IMG/VR virus record: IMGVR_UViG_3300042344_000244
Span: 1-36,020 of that record
From: a virus
Direction: 5' to 3' (one strand)
DNA: 36,020 bases
In this document: positions 6,846-15,727 of the stretch, in pieces
Layout of the letters: each line of letters opens with the position of its first letter
Numbering within the stretch: the stretch's first letter is position 1
The notes under the pieces: model-generated
The model's database searches: none
What the model saw: only the letters and a program-made list of their open reading frames with translations
Told to the model about the DNA's origin: nothing
Position numbers and translations under genes: made by a program

Positions 6846-8015
6846 ATGCAGACACAGCGAGTCAAGATCGACACCCTGACGCTTGATCCCGCCAATGTGC
6901 GGCGGCATCCAGCGAAGAACCTAGACACGATCAAAGCAAGCCTGACTCGCTTCGGGCAGCAGCGGCCCGTGCTGGTCAACGCCAAGGGAATCATCATCGC
7001 CGGGAACGGCACAGTAATGGCCGCCAAGGCTCTCGGATGGGATCACATCAACATCGTGCGAACGGAGTTGGACGGCAGCGAGGCGACCGCCTACGCCATC
7101 GCAGACAATCGCACGGCTGAACTAGCCGAGTGGGACGATAGTGCGCTGGCGCAGCAGTTGGCCGCGTTGCAGATTGAGGACGAGGAACTAGCGCGAGCGG
7201 CAGGCTTTGACGCAAAAGAAATTGCCTCGTTAGCCGAAGCCACAGTGGATGTGGTTGAGGATGAAACTCCTGAGCCGTCAGCGGAGCCGATCACAAAATC
7301 GGGCGACCTTTGGCTACTTGGAGAGCATCGCGTGCTGTGCGGAGACAGCACGAAGGCCGAGGATGTTGATCGGCTCATGGCGGGGGCCAAGGCTGGCATG
7401 ATTCACACTGACCCGCCCTACGGGATGTCTTACCAGTCAAATTACCGAACCAAGTCAGCCAAGTTCGATGTATTAGAAAATGACGACCGCGTTCTTACGG
7501 AATGGATTGAGCCAGCCATCCGCAACAGCAAAGGATGGGTGTTCATCTGGACTACATGGAAAGTGCTTGAACAGTGGTTTCCAGTCGTAAAGCCTTTCGG
7601 AAAACTCAGCAATTTAGTTGTATGGAGTAAGGGTGGAGGCGGAATTGGCGATCTAAAGAAAACATTTTCAACCGACCATGAGATTGCGTTCGTATTCAAT
7701 CGGGGAGCCGAGTTGTGCGGCAAGAGAATCGGCAGCGTCTGGTCGTTTGGCAAGGATGCCGCAGGCGACTACGAACACCCAACACAGAAGCCAGTTGCAT
7801 TGGCTGCTGAAGCAATTGAAAAGACCACAACAAAAGCCTGCACTGTCTACGACCCGTTCCTTGGCTCCGGCACGACCCTGATCGCAGCCGAGCAACTGGG
7901 CCGCAAGTGCTACGGCATGGAAATCAGTCCGGCCTATTGTGATGTCATCGTGAAGCGTTGGGAAACCCTGACCGGGAAGAAGGCAGAGCGTGCCGCGCAA
8001 ACCGCGAAAGCCTAA
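6846..8015 (+). CDS. ParB-like domain fused to beta-class DNA methyltransferase
   Basis: 389 residues. Residues 1-130 form a ParB/sulfiredoxin-like domain: VKIDTLTLDPANVRRHPAKN, IAGNGTVMAAKALGW and YAIADNRTAELAEWD are its usual landmarks. Residues 150-380 are an amino-methyltransferase: D189-P-P-Y192 (catalytic), HPTQKP at 311-316 and D336-P-F-L-G-S-G-T-T344 for S-adenosylmethionine. DPPY before the FxGxG block defines the beta class, which methylates adenine N6 or cytosine N4. This fusion is common in phages beside the terminase genes, where it may protect DNA from restriction. The start is ten bases after the lipoprotein stop, and the end overlaps the small terminase by 26 bases. Confidence 0.9.
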   Translation: MQTQRVKIDTLTLDPANVRRHPAKNLDTIKASLTRFGQQRPVLVNAKGIIIAGNGTVMAAKALGWDHINIVRTELDGSEATAYAIADNRTAELAEWDDSALAQQLAALQIEDEELARAAGFDAKEIASLAEATVDVVEDETPEPSAEPITKSGDLWLLGEHRVLCGDSTKAEDVDRLMAGAKAGMIHTDPPYGMSYQSNYRTKSAKFDVLENDDRVLTEWIEPAIRNSKGWVFIWTTWKVLEQWFPVVKPFGKLSNLVVWSKGGGGIGDLKKTFSTDHEIAFVFNRGAELCGKRIGSVWSFGKDAAGDYEHPTQKPVALAAEAIEKTTTKACTVYDPFLGSGTTLIAAEQLGRKCYGMEISPAYCDVIVKRWETLTGKKAERAAQTAKA

Positions 8016-8406
8016 ACCGCAAGACGCGCAGACGGAACCGACACCGACTCCCGTATCGCCTGCAGCGGAGATTCCAGACCGCACGGCAGCATCGGCTCTC
8101 CGGCTGCTACAGCGAGCCGTGCGCGAGGGATGGCAGATTCCCGAGGGCGTGATGAAGGCCGCACCTAACACGGCTACGCGCATTATGTTGAATGAAAACG
8201 CACCGCACCGCGACCGACTGCGTGCTGCGGAGGTGCTTGCAGCCATGCACCGGGACAAGGTGAACGCGGCCATCGCGCTGGACAAGATCGAACGATTGGA
8301 AGGCGGGCAGGCTACGGAGCGCATGGAGATCAGCCCAGCCATCCAAGCACGCGCCCGCGAAATCATCGCCAAGCGACTAGGTTCAAGTGATCGACCCGGA
8401 AACTAG
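7990..8406 (+). CDS. terS: Putative small terminase subunit
   Basis: 138 residues from a GTG start at 7990 that overlaps the methylase. The N-terminus is basic and proline-rich (PRKPRKPKPQ); residues about 30-105 are helical and end in a region, NAAIALDKIERLEGG, that could mediate oligomerisation. It sits immediately before the large terminase and overlaps it, which is the main reason for the call: small terminases bind the packaging site and load the large subunit. No clear HTH consensus is visible, so position is the chief evidence. Confidence 0.6.
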   Translation: MPRKPRKPKPQDAQTEPTPTPVSPAAEIPDRTAASALRLLQRAVREGWQIPEGVMKAAPNTATRIMLNENAPHRDRLRAAEVLAAMHRDKVNAAIALDKIERLEGGQATERMEISPAIQARAREIIAKRLGSSDRPGN

Positions 8407-9817
8407 CGCGGTCATCGCGGCAGCGCGTGAGTGCCCGGATGTGTTCGCCGAGTTGCTGGGATTCAACCAGTCCGGCCTGCATACGGATATGCAGGCGCAC
8501 CTGTCGAAGAACGGCGATGCCGCCATCGGCGTGCCTCGCGGTCACGGCAAGTCCGTGCAGATCGGCATCCGCGAGGCGTGGGAGATTGGCCGCAACCCGC
8601 ACATCCGCATCAAGCATGTGGGACAGACCGTGGTGAAGGCACAAGAGCAGATCCGCATGGTTGTGCAGATCATGCGCTCGGATGTGTACCGCGAGGTGTT
8701 CCCAGAGATTCAGATCGTCAAGCCCAAGCCCGATGACGATGGCTCTAGCGAGATCATCGTGAAGTCAGAAACCATGCACCGCGATCCGACGATGCAGGCT
8801 GCGAACATATTCGGACGCGCAGGTGGCCGCGTCGATCTGCTGATCGGCGACGATGTGTGCGACCTTCGCAACTCCGTCCTCATCCCGGCAGAGCGCGAGA
8901 AGGTGAAGGAAGCGTGGCGCAACAACTGGTTGCCAATGCGCGACTTTAGCGCGGGACGGCCCCGGACTTGGCGACTGTTCACGCCGTATCACTCGGACGA
9001 TCTGACCGCCGAATGGAAGCGCGTAGGCGAGCAGGACGGCACTCTGTTCTGGCGACCGTGCCGGGGCTTTGAGAGTCCGTGGGGCGAGGTGTTCACGCCG
9101 GACATCCTGCAAGCGCAGCGGCGCGAAATGGGGCCGCTCGGCTACGCACGCGCCTACGAACTCATCCCCGTGTCGGACGAGAGCCTGATCTTCCGGCCCG
9201 AGTGGCTGGAGCGGGGCTACTACACGGGCGACCCTGCCCACGATGCGACCGCCAACGGCACGGTGGTTGCGGCGATTGACTGGGCATTCACCGCAAACGC
9301 CACAGGCAGCGGCGACTACAGCGTGTGCGTCATTGCCCTAATGGACTCGCAAGCCAATGTCTGGGTGCTGGAATGCCTCCGCATGCAGGCCACCTTCCCC
9401 GAGTTCCTGCGCCGAGCCGTGGATGCGTGCGACCGTCTAGGAGTCGCGCAGATCATCGCCGAGGGCAACGGCCCGCAGGCTGGCCTGTGCCAGCAACTCC
9501 AACAGTCCACCCGCATACCCGTGCGGCGCGTCGCACGCACGAAGGACAAGATCACGAGGGCGAGCGAGGCGCAAGCGATGGTCGAGCAGCATCGGCTTCG
9601 GCTTCGGTGTCGAGCGGATGGCCGGGTCGAAGCGTCCCAGCAACCAATCGTGGATGAACTTGTTGGATTCCCCGCAGGGGAGCATGATGACACCGTGGAT
9701 GCCGTGGTGGATTTGCTAGAGCATGCCCGCACCCGCCGTTATGATCCACGGGCAAAGCCAGCCACAATCAAAAGCACACGGCCGCAACTGTGGCGACTCT
9801 ACGGAAACAACCCCTAA
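8387..9817 (+). CDS. terL: Terminase large subunit
   Basis: 476 residues, GTG start at 8387. It is the ATP-driven packaging motor and nuclease. Walker A is P50-R-G-H-G-K-S56, and Walker B is D150-L-L-I-G-D-D-V157. The RNase H-like nuclease has D298 (AAIDWAFT), E359 (IIAEGNG) and the H433-D-D-T-V-D438 motif, three acidic positions that bind metal. Length is normal. It forms the usual order terS, terL, portal. The Walker A variant RGHGKS is frequent in large terminases. From one sequence I cannot say whether packaging is headful or site-specific, although the circularly closed assembly fits headful packaging. Confidence 0.93.
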   Translation: MIDPETSAVIAAARECPDVFAELLGFNQSGLHTDMQAHLSKNGDAAIGVPRGHGKSVQIGIREAWEIGRNPHIRIKHVGQTVVKAQEQIRMVVQIMRSDVYREVFPEIQIVKPKPDDDGSSEIIVKSETMHRDPTMQAANIFGRAGGRVDLLIGDDVCDLRNSVLIPAEREKVKEAWRNNWLPMRDFSAGRPRTWRLFTPYHSDDLTAEWKRVGEQDGTLFWRPCRGFESPWGEVFTPDILQAQRREMGPLGYARAYELIPVSDESLIFRPEWLERGYYTGDPAHDATANGTVVAAIDWAFTANATGSGDYSVCVIALMDSQANVWVLECLRMQATFPEFLRRAVDACDRLGVAQIIAEGNGPQAGLCQQLQQSTRIPVRRVARTKDKITRASEAQAMVEQHRLRLRCRADGRVEASQQPIVDELVGFPAGEHDDTVDAVVDLLEHARTRRYDPRAKPATIKSTRPQLWRLYGNNP

Positions 9818-12402
9818 TGCCCAACGACGCGAACCAGACCCAAGGCGGCGACCAGATCCGAGTGGCTCCCGTGTTCCAAGCACTCGTCACCCCGGTCGAG
9901 ATGCAGAGGTCGTACTACCTCTCCGTCAACAAGATCCTCCGTCAAGGCTCGCTGGCGTTCCGCAAGGATCGAAACCTTCAGCGGCAGATGCGATACGACC
10001 CCGACATCATGGGGCCGCTCGTCATGCTGCAACTCTCGGTCGCGTGCGCGGAGTGGGCGGTTCAGGTTCCAGCCGACATGCAGGGCGACGAGCAAGCCAC
10101 GGAGCAGGCCGCGTTCGTGGAGAAACTGCTGAAGAACACTCCACGCTTTACGGACATGATGCGCCATTTGCTCGACGCGCTCTGGTACGGGCGTTCGGCG
10201 GTCAACATGGTGTTCGGCAAGCAAGGCGAAACCATCTACATCCGAGACTGGATGCCGATCCACGGCGACAGCCTGACCATGACCGAACTCGGCCAGTTGG
10301 GCCTGAAGGTCGGCCCGCGCTACTACACGCAGACCATCGGCGGCGCAGCCCCGGACACGGACAAAATCAATGGCACGGTCATCGGCTGGGATAGCCGCGT
10401 TCTGCCACTGGACGATCAGCAGCGAGCGACCATCGCGCTGCACACCTATCAGCAGCAAGGGGTGGACTTCGACGAAATATACGATGCCGAAAACGCCTAC
10501 CTCGGTCGCGGCATGCGCGATCTGGTCTGGTACTACTGGTCGCTGAAGCAGGCCGCACTACAGAACTGGGCGACCTACATTGAGCGATACAGCATGGGCA
10601 TCCGCGTGGGCAACTACCCCGTGGGCAATGAGGCTGCGAAGGCTGACATGGAGTCGGCCATGCAGAACCTGCTTGGCGATGTCTCGGTGCTGATTCCAAA
10701 GAACGCAGACGGCAGCGATGCGGGATTCGGCATCAACATCATGGAGCCGAACGGCGGCAACGCAGAAGCGTTCGCCAAGATGGTTGAGTACCTGACGGAG
10801 AACATCAAGGAAGTCATCCTCGGCCAGACTGGCACTTCGCAGGCTGTGTCGAGCGGCCTTGGCTCGAGCATCGGCGACCAGCACGCGCAGACGCTCAACC
10901 GTCAAGTGACCTACATCGCCAACGCGCTGGCCGAAACCATCACGCGCGAAATCGTCACGCCGCTGTTCCGCATGAACTTCGGCGACGATGCCGTGCCGCC
11001 GTCCTTCTCATTCAGCGTGAGCAAGCCGAACCCTGACGAGTACATGAAGGCGATTGAGGCGTTCACCAAGTTGGGTGGCCGCGTCAGCGAGCGCGAGGCA
11101 CGCAAGGTGTTGGGCCTTGCCGAGCCAGAGGATGACGAGATGGTGCTTCAGGCTCCGTCCGAGGGCGGCATGGGCGGTGGCGGAATGCCTCCGCTTGATG
11201 TCCGCCCAATGGGCGATGAGCCGGGTGACGCAGGCCCAGAGGGCGACGCAGAGCCGTTCAGCAAGGACAAGTTTGCCCTGTCCGATGTCGATCTGACCCC
11301 GCCCAAGGGCGCAGCCGAGGCCGCTGCCCGTGGGCTTGAACTGCGCCGCAAGCACGGTCGAGGCGGAACCGAAGTCGGCGTTGCTCGAGCACGCGACTTG
11401 TCGAACCGCAAGACGGTATCGCCTAGCACGGTGCGCCGCATGAACTCGTACTTCGCACGGCACGAAGTGGACAAGCAGGGCGAGGGTTGGGGCGAGGACA
11501 GCGCGGGCTACATCGCGTGGCTGCTCTGGGGCGGCGACGCGGGCAAGTCGTGGGCGAAGAAGAAGTCTGCCGAACTGGATCGCGCCGAGGGCAAGGACGA
11601 GAGCGAGAAGCGCGGCAGCAAGGATCGCTTCGACGGTGCGAACTGTGGCATCGGCGAGGGCGGCTTCCAGCCGGGAAACAAGTGCGCCGAGGGCGGTGGC
11701 GGCGGTGGCGAGCAGCCAAAAGGGGGCGAGGGCCGCGAACGCGCTGCGCCGAAGAAAGAACGCCGACGCGACCGGATCGAAGGCACGGACGAGGAAGTGA
11801 AGGATGAGATTCGCAAGTCCGAGCGACAAGTGAAGCGCATCCGAGCCAAGATTGCGGAGATCAATGACAAGTGGGAGCAGGCGCAAAAGCCCATCCCCGC
11901 AGATCAATGGAAAAAGATGGTCGATGCGGAAGTGCAGAAGCGCATGAGCGAACGCGCAAAGGAAATCCACGCCGACATCATCGCCAAAACGCGACAGGCA
12001 CTTGACGCATCTGCGAAGGAGAGAACGGAATCGTTCCTTCGGGAAGCCGCAGCAAAGGCAAAAGCATCTGAAGAGCGCATCGCTGCATCGCAGAAGAAGA
12101 TTGATGAATCATCCGAGAGGATGCGAGAGATGATCCTTGCCTATCGGAAGAAGTGGGGCAAGGACTGGAAGCCAAAGGTAGCCGCTGAACTTGGACTGCC
12201 TGCATTCAAGGCAGAGAACTCCAAGCCACGCATGATGTTTGACATGGCCGAGCAGAAGATGCGAGCCAAGATTTCCGCGATGTTCAAGCGGTACTCCGCG
12301 CAGAGTTCTGACATGTCGAATGCCATGAATGATCTTGATGAGGCCGAAGCAACCCTTGAGGCCATCGGCGCAATCTTGACCGTGGCTAGCCGCCGCAAGT
12401 GA
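9817..12402 (+). CDS. DUF935 (Mu gp29-like) portal protein with long C-terminal extension
   Basis: 861 residues from the ATG at 9817 (TAATG overlap with terL). Residues 1 to about 430 are the Mu gp29-like portal, the dodecameric ring for DNA entry: LRQGSLAFRKDRNLQRQMRYD, DALWYGRSAVNMVF and VILGQTGTSQAVSSGLGSS are characteristic stretches. Then come a Gly/Pro/Met linker (about 440-485), a domain at about 488-585 with SDVDLTPPKGAAEAAARG through WLLWGGDAGKSWAKKK that I recall from other phage head proteins, a C-G-I-G-E-G-G-F motif near 610, a glycine run, and about 200 residues of charged coiled coil. Portals of this family are usually near 450-550 residues, so the extension is exceptional. It may act as an internal scaffold or an ejected part. 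Confidence 0.88.
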   Translation: MPNDANQTQGGDQIRVAPVFQALVTPVEMQRSYYLSVNKILRQGSLAFRKDRNLQRQMRYDPDIMGPLVMLQLSVACAEWAVQVPADMQGDEQATEQAAFVEKLLKNTPRFTDMMRHLLDALWYGRSAVNMVFGKQGETIYIRDWMPIHGDSLTMTELGQLGLKVGPRYYTQTIGGAAPDTDKINGTVIGWDSRVLPLDDQQRATIALHTYQQQGVDFDEIYDAENAYLGRGMRDLVWYYWSLKQAALQNWATYIERYSMGIRVGNYPVGNEAAKADMESAMQNLLGDVSVLIPKNADGSDAGFGINIMEPNGGNAEAFAKMVEYLTENIKEVILGQTGTSQAVSSGLGSSIGDQHAQTLNRQVTYIANALAETITREIVTPLFRMNFGDDAVPPSFSFSVSKPNPDEYMKAIEAFTKLGGRVSEREARKVLGLAEPEDDEMVLQAPSEGGMGGGGMPPLDVRPMGDEPGDAGPEGDAEPFSKDKFALSDVDLTPPKGAAEAAARGLELRRKHGRGGTEVGVARARDLSNRKTVSPSTVRRMNSYFARHEVDKQGEGWGEDSAGYIAWLLWGGDAGKSWAKKKSAELDRAEGKDESEKRGSKDRFDGANCGIGEGGFQPGNKCAEGGGGGGEQPKGGEGRERAAPKKERRRDRIEGTDEEVKDEIRKSERQVKRIRAKIAEINDKWEQAQKPIPADQWKKMVDAEVQKRMSERAKEIHADIIAKTRQALDASAKERTESFLREAAAKAKASEERIAASQKKIDESSERMREMILAYRKKWGKDWKPKVAAELGLPAFKAENSKPRMMFDMAEQKMRAKISAMFKRYSAQSSDMSNAMNDLDEAEATLEAIGAILTVASRRK

Positions 12403-13451
12403 CGGAGTTTGAGCGCATCTATAGGCGCGGACTCGCCGATGTCCGGCGGTGGTATCTCGCAGCCCTAGCCGCGCAGGTGCGCGACGAGCCGGAGGATGCC
12501 GCCGAGGCGTGGGAGCGGTACGGCGAGGTGCTAGGGCAGGTGATGACCCTGACGGCCCTAGCGGGCGCAGCGCAGGCTCACGCGGCCACCAAGGAGCAAG
12601 GAGCCGACTGGGAGGCCGGAGAATGGCCGGAGGAGCGTCCGGAGACATTCGCGGCTGCGTCGGCGGGCTTCGGCCCCGGAGCGTACTGGAAGGCCATCCA
12701 AGCCTTCAGGAACCGCATCCCGCGTTCATGGTGGGAGGTGCGCCGCATCCGGGCCAAGATGCGACGGCTGGCCGAGCGCATCGCCAAGGCCGAGAGCCGG
12801 GAAGCCATCCGCGACCTGTCCAAGCGGCTGCAAGCACTTCAGGACACGCTCTCCGGATCGTTCCGAGTCAAGGGCGCGACAGACGCGCAGGCTCGCCGCA
12901 TCCGTGACTTGATCGCGCAGAGCATGGTGAACCAGTCCATCCCGAAGGGACTCAAGACTGGGAGCCTGTCTGCGTTCATCCGGCGGGCGCAAGTCGAGGG
13001 CATCATCGGCATGACCTCTGCGCGGTTGGAGACTGTCTACCGCACGAACACGGCCACGGCCTACAACGAAGCGACCGCCGAAACGATGGACAGCCCAGCC
13101 GTTGCGCGATGGGCTCCGCTGGTGCGTCTAGTCGAGATTCACGACAGCCGGACGCGCGGCGCACCCAACGGCGTGTACCGTCCCAAAGGCAAGAGCAAGA
13201 ACCCCGGATCGCATTGGCAGATGGATGGATACATCGCTACGGCGGCTGACATGCGCTCGCAGGGGCTTGTGCCACCGAACGGCTTCAACTGCCGAGGCTC
13301 GCTAGAGCCTGTGACCTTCGACGAGGCCAAGAGCATGGGCTTCATACGCAAGGACGAAACTCTAGATCGTGCTGCGCTTGCACGGTATAACGCAACCCGG
13401 CAACGCATCATCGACAGAGGCGACTACCCCGACCCCGGATTCAAACGATGA
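12399..13451 (+). CDS. Mu F-like head morphogenesis protein
   Basis: 350 residues, GTG start at 12399 in a GTGA overlap with the portal gene. The C-terminal half matches the Mu gpF family: ARLETVYRTNTATAYNEATAE, then RLVEIHDSRTRGAPNGVY, a His in GSHWQMDGYI, and the PPNGFNCRGSLEPVT segment with its C-R-x-S ending. These minor head proteins assist early prohead assembly and are typically encoded right after a DUF935 portal, as here. The N-terminal 200 residues are helical. No truncation is seen. Confidence 0.87.
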   Translation: MTEFERIYRRGLADVRRWYLAALAAQVRDEPEDAAEAWERYGEVLGQVMTLTALAGAAQAHAATKEQGADWEAGEWPEERPETFAAASAGFGPGAYWKAIQAFRNRIPRSWWEVRRIRAKMRRLAERIAKAESREAIRDLSKRLQALQDTLSGSFRVKGATDAQARRIRDLIAQSMVNQSIPKGLKTGSLSAFIRRAQVEGIIGMTSARLETVYRTNTATAYNEATAETMDSPAVARWAPLVRLVEIHDSRTRGAPNGVYRPKGKSKNPGSHWQMDGYIATAADMRSQGLVPPNGFNCRGSLEPVTFDEAKSMGFIRKDETLDRAALARYNATRQRIIDRGDYPDPGFKR

Positions 13452-13993
13452 CCAACAAGACAGAAGATCGGTTCTACTTTGGCAAGCACGGCCAGCCCGA
13501 GCGGTTTGGCCTCATGCGAGTTGAACTTTCAGACGCGGGCCGATCTTCAACGGTGTCTACTGACGAGTTCAAGCGATACGCAATCGCCAATATCCCCGGC
13601 GTGAGCCGATCTGACTTTCTGGAAACCATGATTGAAAAAGTCAATGCGTGGGCGAAGCAGAACGGAAAAGGTGTTCGCGCCAAGGTGGCTGTGAAGGGCA
13701 TGGATTTCTCCCGCCCCGGCCAGCCCGAGCGGTTCGATGCGTCGAGCGTTGACCGCAAGGGGTTTGCGGCGGCTTCGTCCTCGCCCATGCTTGGCAAACT
13801 GCTCTCCGAGAAGCAGATGCCCGAGGGCGGATGGCGTGCGGTCGAGACTGGCGGCGGTGCGCTGGTCATTTCGTTTGAGGACGGCGATGTGGCTGGGAAC
13901 TTCGCTCGCCGCGTGGCGAGCAACGGCTACAGCGCAACGGCTCCGGTGCAGTCCATCGGACGCTACTGGAATGTGGAGGTGAAGAATGGCTAA
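13448..13993 (+). CDS. Head-locus protein with two GQPERF tag motifs
   Basis: 181 residues, ATGA overlap at 13448. No named domain is recognised. Residues 6-20 (EDRFYFGKHGQPERF) and 87-96 (FSRPGQPERF) share the hexapeptide GQPERF, encoded by an identical 18-base repeat. The first motif is followed by a helical segment ending VNAWAKQNGKG. The next gene carries the same EDRFYFGK tag and a similar NWAKS ending, so the two are partly paralogous. Lying between the F-like protein and the protease/scaffold, it may be an internal head, scaffold-bound or injected protein. It is conceivably a non-structural insert. Confidence 0.65.
   Translation: MTNKTEDRFYFGKHGQPERFGLMRVELSDAGRSSTVSTDEFKRYAIANIPGVSRSDFLETMIEKVNAWAKQNGKGVRAKVAVKGMDFSRPGQPERFDASSVDRKGFAAASSSPMLGKLLSEKQMPEGGWRAVETGGGALVISFEDGDVAGNFARRVASNGYSATAPVQSIGRYWNVEVKNG
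13489..13734 (+). repeat. Two 18-bp direct repeats encoding the GQPERF tag
   Basis: The 18 bases at 13489-13506 (CGGCCAGCCCGAGCGGTT) recur exactly at 13717-13734, in the same reading frame, 228 bases apart. They encode the core of the motif found twice in this protein and, in variant form, in the following gene. Identity in DNA suggests recent internal duplication. Confidence 0.85.
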
Positions 13994-14447
13994 TTGGTCG
14001 CGTACGCAATCGCAAGGCTGGGGAGATTTGTCAGAGGGATGGGAAGCAACCATCAACGGAACAAAGTTCACGATTGTGGTAGATGCAAAAAGGGGAGGAG
14101 GAACGCTGTATCGACATCAACCGGGTAAATCCCCAATCAATGTCAAGGATGGCCCCGTGGAGCAATTGAAGCGATACGCAGAAACAATCAAGTTCTCCCG
14201 CCCCGGCGCGAAGGCGACCTTCAAGGTCGAGGATCGCTTCTACTTCGGCAAGGGCCGCAAGGAGCGGTTCTGGGCGCGTGGATACGACGATGCCAAGGAT
14301 CGCGTGCGTCGCTCCCCTGAACTCGGCAAGTATGCAAAGATCATCATGCAGCCGGAGTTCGACACCGCAGACCATTGGGAATGGGTGTCACGCGCTTCGA
14401 CTAGCGAAATCGTGAATTGGGCAAAGAGCATCTCGCGCGATATGTAA
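13986..14447 (+). CDS. Head-locus protein sharing the EDRFYFGK tag
   Basis: 153 residues, overlapping its upstream neighbour by 8 bases. The N-terminal 68 residues (GWGDLSEGWEATINGTKFTI...) look like a small beta domain in noticeably more A-rich codons. Then FSRPGAKATFK leads into E82-D-R-F-Y-F-G-K89 and KERF, followed by a helical part ending SEIVNWAKS. The C-terminal half thus resembles the tagged unit of the gene before it, whereas the N-terminus differs, giving the look of a shuffled protein. Function unknown. The place between head genes suggests a virion or assembly role. Confidence 0.65.
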   Translation: MANWSRTQSQGWGDLSEGWEATINGTKFTIVVDAKRGGGTLYRHQPGKSPINVKDGPVEQLKRYAETIKFSRPGAKATFKVEDRFYFGKGRKERFWARGYDDAKDRVRRSPELGKYAKIIMQPEFDTADHWEWVSRASTSEIVNWAKSISRDM

Positions 14448-14449
14448 CC

Positions 14450-15709
14450 ATGCCAGCATCCCACACCGTCGAAAAGACCGAAGAAGGAAAGGTTCGCATC
14501 AAGAACCTTGAGTTGTTCATGGGCTTCGATCCGTCCATCGACTCGGACGATGACGAGGCCATGCAGGGGTACGACAATCGCAAGGTGCGCGACATCGTTT
14601 CACGCACCGGGAAGTTCATCCAGCGCGGCTCGCGTCCGAAACTCGTCATCGAACACGAGAAGGACGGCAAGCCCACGCGGCCCGAGGCGGTCGGCGACAT
14701 CACTAGCGTCCGCTACGAGGAGCGCAACGGCGTTGCCTATGTGGTCGGCGATGTGGAGATGCCCAAGGAGGCGTTCGATTCGCTGCTGGCGACCAACGCA
14801 TTCCCGCGCCGCAGCGCGGAGATTTGGAAGGACAATCATCTGTCGGAGGTGGCTCTGCTCGGGCGCGATACGCCGCGCAGGCCGCTGCCTGACACTCGGT
14901 TCACGAAGCACGGCTCGAAGGTGGTCTTCGAGCGTCCGCTTGGAGTGGTGCGCGTTTCTATTGACTCCAAGGAAAAGTTTGATGAAATTGGCGTCGGCGG
15001 AGGACTCAACACCTTCGTCCCGTCCGCAGGAACCAAAAGGAAGAACATGCCAAAGCACATGAAGAAGAAGATGGAAGCCGACGAGGAGGCCAAGAAGGCT
15101 CTTGAGGCTGCTGCCGCTATGGAGTGCGCGGTTGACGAGGACGAGGACAAGATGGCCGAGGAGGCCGATGCCGAGGCGATGGCCGCCGAGGGCATGGAGT
15201 TCGCTGGCCCGATGGACGGCGATGAGGACGAGGAGAACTTCGCCGACGGCGTGCATGTTGACATCGGCTCGCATCAGGGCGAGGAAGAGGAAGAGGACGA
15301 GGAGATGGAAGCCGCCTACGGCGGAAAGGCCAAGATGAGCAAGGGTGACAAGTCCACGAAGGCTCTGTTCGCACGCGTGCAGGAACTTGAGAAGCAGTTG
15401 AAGTTGGAGCGTTTCGGCAAGGAAGTCGATTCCATGATCCGCGACGGCTACCGCTGTGGCAAGTTCCGAAACAGCATGGTGGAGGAACTGTCGGACGCTG
15501 CTAACCCCGGCGCGAAGATCGCGTTCTGGAAGGCCACGATGGCCCGCCTGCCGCTGAATGTTCCGACCGTGGCGCAGCACACCGTGACCGATGAAAGTGG
15601 CGAAACCCTCGACCCCAAGGTGGCGACCGCTCGTGCGGTGCATGAGGCCGCTGGTGACCTCGCCAAGTTCAAGCAACTGTTCGCAAAGTACACGGGCCAG
15701 AAGGCCTAA
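14450..15709 (+). CDS. Prohead protease with acidic scaffold domain (Mu I-like)
   Basis: 419 residues from the ATG at 14450, two bases after the previous stop. Residues about 60-150 resemble the Mu gpI-type protease domain: LVIEHEKDGKPTRPEAVGD with a candidate catalytic His at 69, DVEMPKEAFDSLL, then FPRRSAEIWKDN with a candidate Ser at 122, and LSEVALLGRDTPRRPLP. After a linker come a very acidic stretch (about 225-295) and a C-terminal helical part (about 315-419) suited to scaffolding. Fusion of protease and scaffold is normal for Mu I-type genes. Residues 183-191 read GGGLNTFVP, identical to residues 7-15 of the major capsid protein. The tag-like FTKHGSKVVFERP at 151-163 is also present. 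Confidence 0.8.
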   Translation: MPASHTVEKTEEGKVRIKNLELFMGFDPSIDSDDDEAMQGYDNRKVRDIVSRTGKFIQRGSRPKLVIEHEKDGKPTRPEAVGDITSVRYEERNGVAYVVGDVEMPKEAFDSLLATNAFPRRSAEIWKDNHLSEVALLGRDTPRRPLPDTRFTKHGSKVVFERPLGVVRVSIDSKEKFDEIGVGGGLNTFVPSAGTKRKNMPKHMKKKMEADEEAKKALEAAAAMECAVDEDEDKMAEEADAEAMAAEGMEFAGPMDGDEDEENFADGVHVDIGSHQGEEEEEDEEMEAAYGGKAKMSKGDKSTKALFARVQELEKQLKLERFGKEVDSMIRDGYRCGKFRNSMVEELSDAANPGAKIAFWKATMARLPLNVPTVAQHTVTDESGETLDPKVATARAVHEAAGDLAKFKQLFAKYTGQKA

Positions 15710-15727
15710 TCGAAAGGACAAAAGACA

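Noticed and set aside
11008-11970. 320-codon minus-strand ORF opposite the portal extension
   Set aside because: It is antisense to the GC-rich, charged portal extension, has no ribosome site or partner genes, and its Leu/Arg/Ala-rich product looks like a shadow of the sense codons.
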